This document shows, one piece after another, positions 35,148 through 41,268 of a stretch of 64,000 bases of DNA. Source of the stretch: Clostridiales bacterium UBA4039. GTDB lineage: Bacteria; Bacillota; Clostridia; Lachnospirales; Vallitaleaceae. The stretch spans positions 67,183 to 131,182 of the forward strand of contig DGAD01000016.1 of assembly GCA_002382805.1 (NCBI GenBank). The letters are read 5' to 3'. Made by a program: the position numbers and the translations under genes. Position 1 is the stretch's first letter. The number at the start of each line of letters is the position of its first letter. Under the pieces are notes generated by a model. It searched no databases, had not been told where the DNA came from, and saw only the letters and a program-made list of their open reading frames with translations.

Positions 35148-36002
35148 TTAACACTCTGACAACTTAAATTCATTACTACTAATTTCTCTTTGCTGAAAGC
35201 CGACTTCGGAATACCTACGTATCTTTTTAAAGGTGTCATAGGCATCACGTATTTCTTCTGAATGTACAAAGAAGTAACGACCTTCATGTTTCTTAAATTC
35301 TTGCTTTTCATTATCCCAATACTCTGGACGTGTCTTTTTTACGATTGTTAAGCATCCAAAATATGTCTTGGGTAAATAAACGAACGTAACTTGTTCACGT
35401 ATTGGCTTTGCAATCCGACTGAAGACTTGAGCCGTACCAATTAACATTTTACGTTGTTTTCTTTGTTGGCTGATTTCAGTTAACATTTCATACGGGAAGT
35501 TCTTTGAATCGTTACTATTGAACCAGTTCTGAATCTCGTCCAATACTTCAATCTGACCATACTTCCCATTTGTATTTTCAACCATCTGCTTCCAATGATT
35601 TAAAGGCTCGTCTTCATGCTTATATGCCATATTGGTACGAATGATAGACTTTGGATATTCAGCTTTTAAATCCATCAATTTCTTTGTTACAGCGATAGTT
35701 TTCCCACAACCTTGAGCACCACAAAACATATGTAAACCATACTCCTTAAAATCGTAGGGATCAGTATTCATAAAATCAAGAGCCTTTTGTTTTGGAAATT
35801 CGACAAACAAACGGTAAAACATGGATTTTTTTTCAATCTGTCTATCATCTTCAATACGTTTCATACCTTTTAAAAAGCGTAAATGGAGTACATTAAACAA
35901 GAAAATAATTAATACACTCACTAGAGCAACGATAAAAGGGGATAGAACAATACCTAAAAGGGCACTAATAAACTTAAGCATATCAAATGCTATGTGCATC
36001 AT
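35148..36002 (-). CDS. Zot/pI-like inovirus assembly ATPase
   Basis: This 284-aa protein has an N-terminal membrane segment (about 10-40) and a P-loop ATPase domain with Walker A GAQGCGKT (95-102) and Walker B IEVLDEIQ (151-158), followed by SQQRKQRKMLIGTAQ. The pattern DEIQ(N)WF plus QQRKxR is the hallmark of zonula-occludens-toxin-like/pI proteins, which drive extrusion of filamentous phage through the membrane. It is the best marker that the element is an inovirus. In fd-type pI the helix lies after the ATPase; here it precedes it. RBS AGGAG at 36012-36016. Confidence 0.92.
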   Translation of the reverse strand: MMHIAFDMLKFISALLGIVLSPFIVALVSVLIIFLFNVLHLRFLKGMKRIEDDRQIEKKSMFYRLFVEFPKQKALDFMNTDPYDFKEYGLHMFCGAQGCGKTIAVTKKLMDLKAEYPKSIIRTNMAYKHEDEPLNHWKQMVENTNGKYGQIEVLDEIQNWFNSNDSKNFPYEMLTEISQQRKQRKMLIGTAQVFSRIAKPIREQVTFVYLPKTYFGCLTIVKKTRPEYWDNEKQEFKKHEGRYFFVHSEEIRDAYDTFKKIRRYSEVGFQQREISSNEFKLSEC

Positions 36003-36018
36003 TTTATATCACTCCTAT

Positions 36019-36162
36019 CTAAAAAAAGAATTTGTTCGGACTAGAAACAGGTAGCTCCATCCTTAAGAATGGATCATAATATGTATAATTTCGTCTTACA
36101 AACCATAGATAGTCATATTTTTGCTTTCTGAATGAACATTTACTATTCTTTTTCTTTTTCAT
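36019..36162 (-). CDS. Small basic aromatic-rich inovirus protein (47 aa), hypothetical
   Basis: This ORF starts at ATG 36162, 9 nt behind GGAG, and stops just before the Zot-like gene's ribosome site. It begins MKKKKNSKCSFRKQKYDY and is rich in Lys, Arg, Tyr and Phe, with no membrane helix. Close spacing to both neighbours and a proper ribosome site favour translation. No family recognised; nucleic-acid binding or a cytosolic accessory role is conceivable. Confidence 0.5.
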   Translation of the reverse strand: MKKKKNSKCSFRKQKYDYLWFVRRNYTYYDPFLRMELPVSSPNKFFF

Positions 36163-36190
36163 ATTTTCAATCTCCAATCTCCAATCTCTA

Positions 36191-36418
36191 TTAAGTAAAA
36201 GGTAACATTTCCCATATCTTCACAACAGACTTTACAATAAAGGTAAAGTGGGTTACTGCCAAAATTAACAACATTTGTATAATGAAATGATGAATAGGAA
36301 AGAAGTAAGAAACAGACTGTATTAAATCAACAATAAATTGCTGATAAATTTGCATATCAGGTAGACTTGGTAGTTCAGGAAACAAGTCAATAAAGTCATA
36401 AATCGCACTGTCTAGCAT
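36191..36418 (-). CDS. Inovirus small membrane protein (possible pVI-like minor coat)
   Basis: This 75-aa protein (MLDSAIYDFIDLFPELPSLP...) has a hydrophobic C-terminal half, FIIQMLLILAVTHFTFIV, forming one or two helices. It lies directly between the adsorption-protein candidate (12 bp away) and the assembly ATPase, where fd-type phages keep gene VI. The functional call is positional; sequence alone does not show homology. Confidence 0.6.
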   Translation of the reverse strand: MLDSAIYDFIDLFPELPSLPDMQIYQQFIVDLIQSVSYFFPIHHFIIQMLLILAVTHFTFIVKSVVKIWEMLPFT

Positions 36419-36430
36419 ATTAATCCCCCC

Positions 36431-38020
36431 TTATGTTTCTATAGCCTTAGGTAATCGTCTAAATAGCTTCAAACCTGTAAAAAACCATGTTGTACTCGTG
36501 ATAAAAAGCATGATGTAATTGCGGTTATCATCGTACCAATCGAGATTTAATATATTATAAGTTCCATGAATGCCTAATTGACCATTAAAAGTGACATTAA
36601 ATTCAGGTCTTTGTGGGGAATAATCAGCCTGTAAAATACCCTTAAAAAATTCATAGAGCTGATAAAACAAGCCAAACTTATCTTTTAAAAGTTCAAGTAT
36701 TGCCGTTCCATCTACAATGGTAAAATTAGGTCTTTTAGTGTTGTTCGTAATTTCTTGAAGAAGTTCACGCTCAGTCATGTCTGTTAAAGAACCATCATAT
36801 GTACCATCAGCGGGAACTAAATCGCCAAAATAACGACGGAAAAACTCATCCCACCAAGTCGGCGGAACAAAAGGAACACCGTCTTGGTCTTCTTGCACAG
36901 GAACATCTTGTACATCTCCATGATCTAATACGAGATTACCAGCATCACCTTGTACAGGTGGGAAAAGTGGAATAGTTACAGGGGAATTTTTATCAAAAGA
37001 AACAGAACCAGTTGTATTACCATATGCACCATCTAAAACAACATTTGAAAGTATAAAATCATAACCCTCACCATAAGTTTTATAATCAGGATAATAAGAT
37101 TTATAAACTTTACCATCTTGAAAGACATAGACACCACATACAAGACCGTTAACCAAAGTACCACCACGGTAAGTACTTGTAGTTATATAGTCAGAAAAAA
37201 TAAGTTTATAACTATGTTGCGAAAGACTAGCAGTTAAAGCAACATAAGGATAGCCATCTAAAATTTTTTCGTTGTAAATTTCCAGTATAGCGGGAATCAT
37301 ATATTTATTATCGGGCAGTATAGTATACGGTTCTCCAGTCTCAATATTAAAAAAATCAGCAGTCAAAACAGAAGTTGATAGCTCCAAAAAACCTTTTTCA
37401 GCTCCGTTTGTCAAAAATCCATTCTTAACCATATTTTGCATATCAGCGAATAACTGCATAAAATCGTCTTGATATTGTTTAGGAACATACTTATATAGTT
37501 GAACAGGATTATCTGCAGCATAATATCGGTCAATGTACTGAGAATAAGTATCTGACCATTCTCGAACACGAATATGATATTGACCTAATTTCTTTGAAAC
37601 GTTCGACATATACCAATTGTAAAACTCACGAGCGTGAGAATCACTTGGTGTTGTTTGCGTAATAAGATGCGATGCAACAGATGATGTATCAGTTTTAATA
37701 CTTATTTCTTCACCCGTTGTTTTATCTTCAAGTTTAAATCCATCATTTGTTAAAAATATGTGATACAAAGTCTTCACAGAATCAACCGTTTGTACAACAT
37801 CATTTGTATCTAAATCCATGTCATATTCTTCGTTAATTTTATTTACTAAATACGCACCTGACACAGCGACTAATAACTTAGCTACGGCATCAATTGCAAA
37901 TTGTGACACAACTGTTTCGGCAGCGGCATTGACTTGTGTTTTGCTATATTGTGTTGTTAAAACGGTCATGAACATGAGCGTCACCAAGAATACGGCTATT
38001 TTCTTTCTGTATTCATACAC
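36431..38020 (-). CDS. Large secreted inovirus protein, candidate adsorption/minor coat protein (pIII-like)
   Basis: This 529-aa protein has an N-terminal signal peptide (MYEYRKKIAVFLVTLMFM..., cleavage after about VNA), a long extracellular part, a Pro/Asp-rich linker near 370-400 (FPPVQGDAGN, VPVQEDQDGVPF) and a C-terminal helix YIMLFITSTTWFFTGLKLF ending in basic residues. That is the plan of pIII: host recognition domains outside, anchored at the virion tip by the C-terminus. Gene position after the coat gene and terminator fits. Host receptor unknown. Confidence 0.75.
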   Translation of the reverse strand: MYEYRKKIAVFLVTLMFMTVLTTQYSKTQVNAAAETVVSQFAIDAVAKLLVAVSGAYLVNKINEEYDMDLDTNDVVQTVDSVKTLYHIFLTNDGFKLEDKTTGEEISIKTDTSSVASHLITQTTPSDSHAREFYNWYMSNVSKKLGQYHIRVREWSDTYSQYIDRYYAADNPVQLYKYVPKQYQDDFMQLFADMQNMVKNGFLTNGAEKGFLELSTSVLTADFFNIETGEPYTILPDNKYMIPAILEIYNEKILDGYPYVALTASLSQHSYKLIFSDYITTSTYRGGTLVNGLVCGVYVFQDGKVYKSYYPDYKTYGEGYDFILSNVVLDGAYGNTTGSVSFDKNSPVTIPLFPPVQGDAGNLVLDHGDVQDVPVQEDQDGVPFVPPTWWDEFFRRYFGDLVPADGTYDGSLTDMTERELLQEITNNTKRPNFTIVDGTAILELLKDKFGLFYQLYEFFKGILQADYSPQRPEFNVTFNGQLGIHGTYNILNLDWYDDNRNYIMLFITSTTWFFTGLKLFRRLPKAIET

Positions 38021-38040
38021 GATATTTTCTCCTTTCTGTT

Positions 38041-38127
38041 TTTTGGGAATTCCCCTTCGGGTCGGGCTTTCGTAAATCGAGCCTAAAGTCTCGACCCTTC
38101 GGGCTTCAATCCCTAATTCATTTTGAT
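38041..38127. other. Structured GC-rich intergenic segment of the inovirus
   Basis: Nested complementary blocks occur: GGGTCG against CGACCC, enclosing GGCTTT against GAGCC-type pairings, plus repeated CCTTCGGG. It has a much higher GC content than its surroundings and contains no ORF. It could be part of the replication origin, packaging signal or a second termination structure between coat and adsorption genes. Confidence 0.45.
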
Positions 38128-38155
38128 AAAAATAAAACCCCTATTGCTAGGGGTT
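38126..38155 (-). terminator. Terminator after the inovirus coat gene
   Basis: On the minus strand AACCCCTA-GCAA-TAGGGGTT is followed by TTATTTTTATC. A strong terminator directly after the major coat gene is also found in fd-like phages, where it ensures high coat expression. Confidence 0.85.
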
Positions 38156-38167
38156 GGGTGATTAGGA

Positions 38168-38335
38168 TTAGGCTTTTCTCAATGAACTGAAAAGAAATGC
38201 TAAACCTTTTCTAACTCCGATAAAACCGATAGTAACAGGAATAACAACAGGAATCATCGCAATTACTTCACTTAATGCACCCGTTAAATCAACACCAGTC
38301 AAATCAATCATAGTAGCTAAAACCTCCTCTTCCAT
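38168..38335 (-). CDS. Inovirus major coat protein (pVIII-like), 55 aa
   Basis: The ORF starts at ATG 38335, 8 nt behind GGAGG (38348-38344). It has an acidic N-terminus (MEEEVLATMIDLTGVDLTG), a central membrane helix (VIAMIPVVIPVTIGFIGV) and a basic tail (RKGLAFLFSSLRKA). This polarity (negative outside, hydrophobic core, positive end facing DNA) is the inovirus major coat plan. No cleavable signal is evident, so it would be inserted directly. A second start, ATG 38311, would give 47 aa. A terminator follows. Confidence 0.85.
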   Translation of the reverse strand: MEEEVLATMIDLTGVDLTGALSEVIAMIPVVIPVTIGFIGVRKGLAFLFSSLRKA

Positions 38336-38339
38336 AAAA

Positions 38340-38537
38340 TTAACCTCCTAACATGAACTTAAATAGCTTGTAGACAAAATTAATAACAAGGAAGAATAGA
38401 AAAAGAGCAATAACACCCATGATAAATTGTAGACCTATGGTTATTTGTTCAGCGTATGCAATTAGAGTTTGCAAATCATCTTGAAGCATATCCGTCACAG
38501 TCCTTTCAATCATATCTTGTATAATTTGTTCTTCCAT
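38340..38537 (-). CDS. Inovirus small single-helix protein (possible minor coat), 65 aa
   Basis: This 65-aa protein has an acidic amphipathic N-terminal half (MEEQIIQDMIERTVTDMLQD) and one C-terminal membrane helix (FIMGVIALFLFFLVINFVYKLF). It sits just before the coat gene; its stop overlaps the coat ribosome-site region. Its first residues, MEE...MI, parallel those of the coat protein. A pVII/pIX-like tip protein is the likely role by position and size. Confidence 0.65.
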   Translation of the reverse strand: MEEQIIQDMIERTVTDMLQDDLQTLIAYAEQITIGLQFIMGVIALFLFFLVINFVYKLFKFMLGG

Positions 38538-38540
38538 GGG

Positions 38541-38968
38541 AAATCATTCTCTCCTATCCTAAGTCATGTTATCAAGGGTAAATGTACTCACTCCGTTCGC
38601 CCTTGACAACATACCTTTTATTTTGCTACGCACTTTTTGAGCGAAGGGAAGGAAACATAAGACAGACTTGCATCACTTCGCATTCGGTCAGAATAGCAAA
38701 ATAACCGTCTATACTGAATTAAATACGAGCTCTGCTAAAAGAAACATTTTGAGATTGCAACTTAAGTACTTCTTATATTTCTTTCCCAATAGCTAGGCAA
38801 GGAATCGAACCTCACAAACGCACCTTTTGCGCTAGCTGACCTAATAATAGAGAGTGTATAAAAAGTATCGATTAGATACGTTCTACCTTTTCAAAACCCT
38901 AAAATCCATAAAAATTGTACCGATTAAAAAAAACAAAAAACATACAGCAACAAAAATTGAAACTATGC
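38541..38968. other. Non-coding inovirus intergenic region, candidate origin/packaging segment
   Basis: A 428-bp stretch has no credible ORF. It holds a long hairpin in which GTTATCAAGGG (about 38569) pairs with CCCTTGACAAC (about 38616), and further short inverted repeats. On the minus strand it also has a tRNA-like T-arm (GGTTCGATTCC, about 38791-38801). Filamentous phages keep their rolling-circle origin and packaging hairpin in such an intergenic region. The exact nick site was not identified. Confidence 0.55.
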
Positions 38969-39244
38969 TCATGCGGTTGCCTTGCGTGTGCCGGCAAGTT
39001 TGAATGCAATCATATCAACTTTTTTGTACTGTCCTGTTTCGATATCAATGGTGACATCGTAGGATTGCATCGGTTTCAAGTCAGAGTGGTTACTTTCAGC
39101 CTCACGACTAACAGAGATTTCTTGTTGCTTCATTTCTTCATCTAAAAAAAACAACGTAACAATCTCGAATGGGTTATTTGTTTTTTTGCTTACACCTTTA
39201 AATACTTCTGTTCTTAGATACATTAGATTTACTACTGATTTCAT
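38969..39244 (-). CDS. Candidate inovirus ssDNA-binding protein (pV-like), 91 aa
   Basis: The start is ATG 39244, 10 nt behind AAGGAG. The protein is beta-rich and charged, with YDVTIDIETGQYKKVDMIAFKL near the end and no membrane helix. Size, OB-like strand pattern and location between regulatory and structural genes fit the gene V-type protein that coats replicated ssDNA before assembly. I see no diagnostic motif, so this is inferred from context. Confidence 0.55.
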   Translation of the reverse strand: MKSVVNLMYLRTEVFKGVSKKTNNPFEIVTLFFLDEEMKQQEISVSREAESNHSDLKPMQSYDVTIDIETGQYKKVDMIAFKLAGTRKATA

Positions 39245-39641
39245 AATTATCATTCTCCTTTATTTTCTTCAAATCTCCATCTTTTGTTATCTCATATACA
39301 TTCGAGCGATGCTCATCTTTCACATCTTCCAAGGTTTTATAAAAAACTAAAACCTCATGTCCTACATACAGATACTTCATACCACGGGACAATTCAACAC
39401 GTTGCGAAAAAGTTAATGCGTTAAAATCTTCTGTCAATATTCTCCTATATGAGTTTGCAGCAGTCTGCAATTCAAATACTCCGTTGAAAATACCATCTTC
39501 AATAGTTGCTCGACTAATAGTATAAATCTCATCGTCACTAGATATGACGTAAGCATCAAGAATTGGCAAATATTCAACAATTATAAATGTAGTATGCCAA
39601 GACTTATTGTAATAAATTTGACCTAACTTAATTTCATACAC
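39198..39641 (-). CDS. Inovirus early hypothetical protein, 147 aa
   Basis: This is the first gene of the phage's leftward operon. It starts at GTG 39641, 10 nt behind GGGAG, and overlaps the next gene by 47 bp. It is predicted soluble, with beta-strand-rich N-terminus (IKLGQIYYNKSWHTTFIIVEY) and a Lys/Asn/Ser-rich tail. No recognised domain. Its transcription is controlled by the repressor-bound promoter at 39726-39754. Confidence 0.65.
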   Translation of the reverse strand: MYEIKLGQIYYNKSWHTTFIIVEYLPILDAYVISSDDEIYTISRATIEDGIFNGVFELQTAANSYRRILTEDFNALTFSQRVELSRGMKYLYVGHEVLVFYKTLEDVKDEHRSNVYEITKDGDLKKIKENDNYEISSKSNVSKNRSI

Positions 39642-39699
39642 TTCACATACACTCCCTTCAATGATATAATTAAGTTTAAATAACTAAAAACACTAATAA

Positions 39700-39778
39700 G
39701 TTAAATATATTTAACTCTTGAATACATTATGGTAAAATATATTTAACTTGTCAAGGGTTAAAATTAAATATATTTAAC
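39700..39778. promoter_or_regulatory. Three phage repressor operators
   Basis: The 16-bp palindrome GTTAAATATATTTAAC occurs at 39700-39715, with variants GTAAAATATATTTAAC at 39732-39747 and ATTAAATATATTTAAC at 39763-39778. Spacing is 32 and 31 bp, three helical turns, placing all sites on one DNA face. They separate the divergent repressor and lytic operon. The middle site fills the spacer of the leftward promoter. Confidence 0.85.
39726..39754 (-). promoter_or_regulatory. Leftward (productive) promoter of the inovirus
   Basis: On the minus strand TTGACA (39754-39749) and CATAAT (39731-39726) flank 17 bp that contain the middle repressor operator. Predicted start is near 39719. It would transcribe the replication and structural genes when the repressor is released. 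Confidence 0.8.
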
Positions 39779-39789
39779 GAGGTTTAATT

Positions 39790-40116
39790 ATGGAATTCAA
39801 CGAACGGATAAAAGCATTGATTAAGGAAAAAAAGACAAATAGCGCTCAATTAGCAAAAGCGGTCGGAGTAAGTAAGCCAGCAATGTCGGGTTATTTAAAA
39901 GGCAGCTCTATTCCCAGTGCAATAATATTAGGTAAAATAGCAAAGGAACTAGAAATAACAAGCGACTATTTACTTTTTGGAAGTAAAGAAAATATACTAG
40001 GAAAGGATGAAGAGAAATTATTGAACTATTATTCAAAATTAGATAAAAAAAATAAACTTATAGCAATTGAAGAAGTAAAGCATTTGTTAGAAGTCCAAAA
40101 AATTCAAGGAATGTAA
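39790..40116 (+). CDS. XRE-family phage repressor (CI-like)
   Basis: This 108-aa protein has a lambda-repressor-type HTH (SAQLAKAVGVSKPAMSGYLKG, about residues 18-38; core AKAVGVSKPAMSGY) and a short helical tail. It has no peptidase domain, so RecA-triggered self-cleavage is not expected; induction must come another way. It is divergent from the phage operon, with three palindromic operators between. The third operator ends 12 bp before its ATG, so autoregulation is likely. Confidence 0.9.
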   Translation: MEFNERIKALIKEKKTNSAQLAKAVGVSKPAMSGYLKGSSIPSAIILGKIAKELEITSDYLLFGSKENILGKDEEKLLNYYSKLDKKNKLIAIEEVKHLLEVQKIQGM

Positions 40117-40134
40117 ATTAGATCAGGGAGAATA

Positions 40135-40749
40135 ATGATGAGGGAGACAGAAACACAAAAAAAGTTCCGAAAAGAAATGGGTAATCTAAATAGGAATTAC
40201 AAAAAAGAGAACAATGGAGTTAATTATTTTATTATCGGTGCAATCATTTTAATTTTAGGATTCGTTGTATACAATAATAAAGATTCAGCAGCTTATAATA
40301 ATGTTGTAGAAAAAATACTTGTTCAAGATAATACAAATAAAAAAAATCAGAAATTTGAAGAGAATACTGCAAAACATGCAACAAATTCTACAATAAGGTC
40401 AATCGGCATAATAATGGACTATCAAACAAGAGCCTATAGCCTAGGGGAAAATGTGACGCTAGAGGAATTCGATATAATATATCAGGAATATCTTGACTAT
40501 AAACACAAGCCATCAACAGAGAAACTATATAATAAAAGTATAGAATTATTTGAATTATATAGAGAAAGACTTATACGCGAAGAAAACAATCAAATAACAA
40601 GTGAATTTGTAGATTACTATAATAAAAAAAATAACGAGATACAAGAAGACATTCATAATGAAATAGTAGATACTTGCAAAAAGAACTATATTCGAGTTGA
40701 ATTTGAACGTGGAGAAAATGGATATTATAGATTCCATTCATTGCTATAA
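40135..40749 (+). CDS. Inovirus-encoded single-pass membrane protein of unknown function
   Basis: The 204-aa protein (start ATG 40135 or 40138 behind AGGGAGA) has a basic cytosolic N-terminus, one membrane helix (VNYFIIGAIILILGFVVY, about 28-46) and a charged helical external domain of about 155 residues rich in Glu, Asn and Tyr. It is co-directional with the repressor, 18 bp behind it, so it is probably expressed in the lysogen. A superinfection-immunity or host-surface role is possible but not shown. No family recognised. Confidence 0.65.
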   Translation: MMRETETQKKFRKEMGNLNRNYKKENNGVNYFIIGAIILILGFVVYNNKDSAAYNNVVEKILVQDNTNKKNQKFEENTAKHATNSTIRSIGIIMDYQTRAYSLGENVTLEEFDIIYQEYLDYKHKPSTEKLYNKSIELFELYRERLIREENNQITSEFVDYYNKKNNEIQEDIHNEIVDTCKKNYIRVEFERGENGYYRFHSLL

Positions 40750-40753
40750 AAAA

Positions 40754-40773
40754 AAGAAGGTTTTCACCTTCTT
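40754..40773. terminator. Terminator at the convergence of the repressor operon and the SOS gene
   Basis: AAGAAGGT (40754-40761) pairs with ACCTTCTT (40766-40773) around TTTC. Reading leftward it is followed by TTTTTTTATAGC, a strong T-run, so it mainly ends the minus-strand transcript; the rightward T-tract is weak. The stop of the 45-aa ORF is inside the hairpin. Confidence 0.8.
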
Positions 40774-40901
40774 ATTTCGTGTTGAATAGATTTGATTATT
40801 GATATATACATCATTTGATTATCCATATTCTCATCCATTAACATAAGATGCGAAAGTAATTTTAACTGGTAAATAACTTTTTTCCTTTTCTTAATATTCA
40901 T
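40764..40901 (-). CDS. SOS-controlled 45-aa inovirus protein (hypothetical)
   Basis: This ORF starts at ATG 40901, closely behind AAGGT with GAGAGGG further upstream, and stops at 40764 within the terminator stem. The product (begins MNIKKRKKVIYQLKLLSHLM, ends IKSIQHEIRR) is basic and helical, with no membrane segment. A promoter with LexA-type boxes drives it, and it runs antisense toward the repressor operon. No similarity recognised. Because the repressor lacks a self-cleavage domain, an antirepressor or excision-control role is an attractive hypothesis. Confidence 0.6.
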   Translation of the reverse strand: MNIKKRKKVIYQLKLLSHLMLMDENMDNQMMYISIIKSIQHEIRR

Positions 40902-40940
40902 GATTACCTTATCAACCCTCTCAAAAATTATCGAACGTGG

Positions 40941-41008
40941 CGAACGCTTGTTCTTATTTTACCACAGTAATATGCTCTATTCAAGATAAAAATGCGAATG
41001 CTTGTTCG
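40941..41008 (-). promoter_or_regulatory. LexA-regulated promoter (two SOS boxes) of the inovirus
   Basis: On the minus strand, TTGAAT (40984-40979) and TAAAAT (40961-40956) are 17 bp apart. CGAACGCTTGTTCT (40941-40954) covers the predicted start site, and CGAATGCTTGTTCG (40995-41008) lies just upstream of the -35. Both have the GAAY-N4-GTTC core of Firmicute LexA sites. Confidence 0.75.
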
Positions 41009-41100
41009 TGTTTTTTAAGGGCTTGTTTTAATTTTAATGTATAACAGGCATATTAGCTATATATAAATAAGGCATTTAAAAACAGAGATAATTAATAACA

Positions 41101-41148
41101 TTGCTTGACATGCAAGAGGTCGCTGGTTCGAATCCAGTTACGCCCATA
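41101..41148 (+). repeat. Right attachment site (attR), partial tRNA-Val copy
   Basis: An identical 48-bp copy of the tRNA-Val 3' half. It lacks the acceptor 5' strand and D-arm, so it is not a functional tRNA. It marks the phage-host junction; a host terminator follows directly. Confidence 0.93.
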
Positions 41149-41150
41149 AA

Positions 41151-41192
41151 AAGCCTGTTTTGTACATGAATTTGTATAGAACAGGCTTTTTT
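41151..41192 (+). terminator. Host tRNA-Val terminator displaced by the prophage
   Basis: AAGCCTGTT (41151-41159) pairs with AACAGGCTT (41180-41188) and runs into TTTT. It follows attR as the original terminator of the tRNA gene before integration. Confidence 0.8.
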
Positions 41193-41268
41193 ACTTTGCT
41201 TTTTGTTTTAAGATGTTATAATACAAAGAGAGTATTTATAAAAATGTAGTATACAAGGAGTGACATAG

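Larger units (their letters stand above)
32519..41148. mobile_element. Integrated filamentous phage (inovirus) of about 8.6 kb
   Basis: The element is bounded by 48-bp direct repeats of the tRNA-Val 3' half. Inside are a tyrosine integrase, an HUH rolling-circle initiator, a Zot/pI-like ATPase with a membrane helix, a secreted large protein with a C-terminal anchor, a 55-aa coat-type peptide followed by a terminator, further small hydrophobic proteins, a candidate ssDNA-binding protein, an XRE repressor with spaced operators and an SOS-type promoter. That gene set and order define inoviruses. No gene looks broken, so it may be able to excise and be secreted. Gram-positive hosts of inoviruses are rarely characterised. 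Confidence 0.9.

Noticed and set aside
38780..38845. A tRNA gene on the minus strand in the phage intergenic region
   Set aside because: A T-arm-like GGTTCGATTCC is present, but the acceptor and D-arm do not form and the putative anticodon loop lacks T33. At most a tRNA-like remnant or structural mimic.
41101..41148. Second tRNA-Val gene
   Set aside because: Only the 3' half is present; no acceptor 5' strand or D-arm. It is the attR duplicate.
32637..41148. An integrative plasmid or HUH transposon rather than a phage
   Set aside because: Integrase plus HUH Rep alone would fit, but the Zot/pI ATPase, coat-type peptide with terminator and signal-peptide adsorption-type protein are inovirus-specific.
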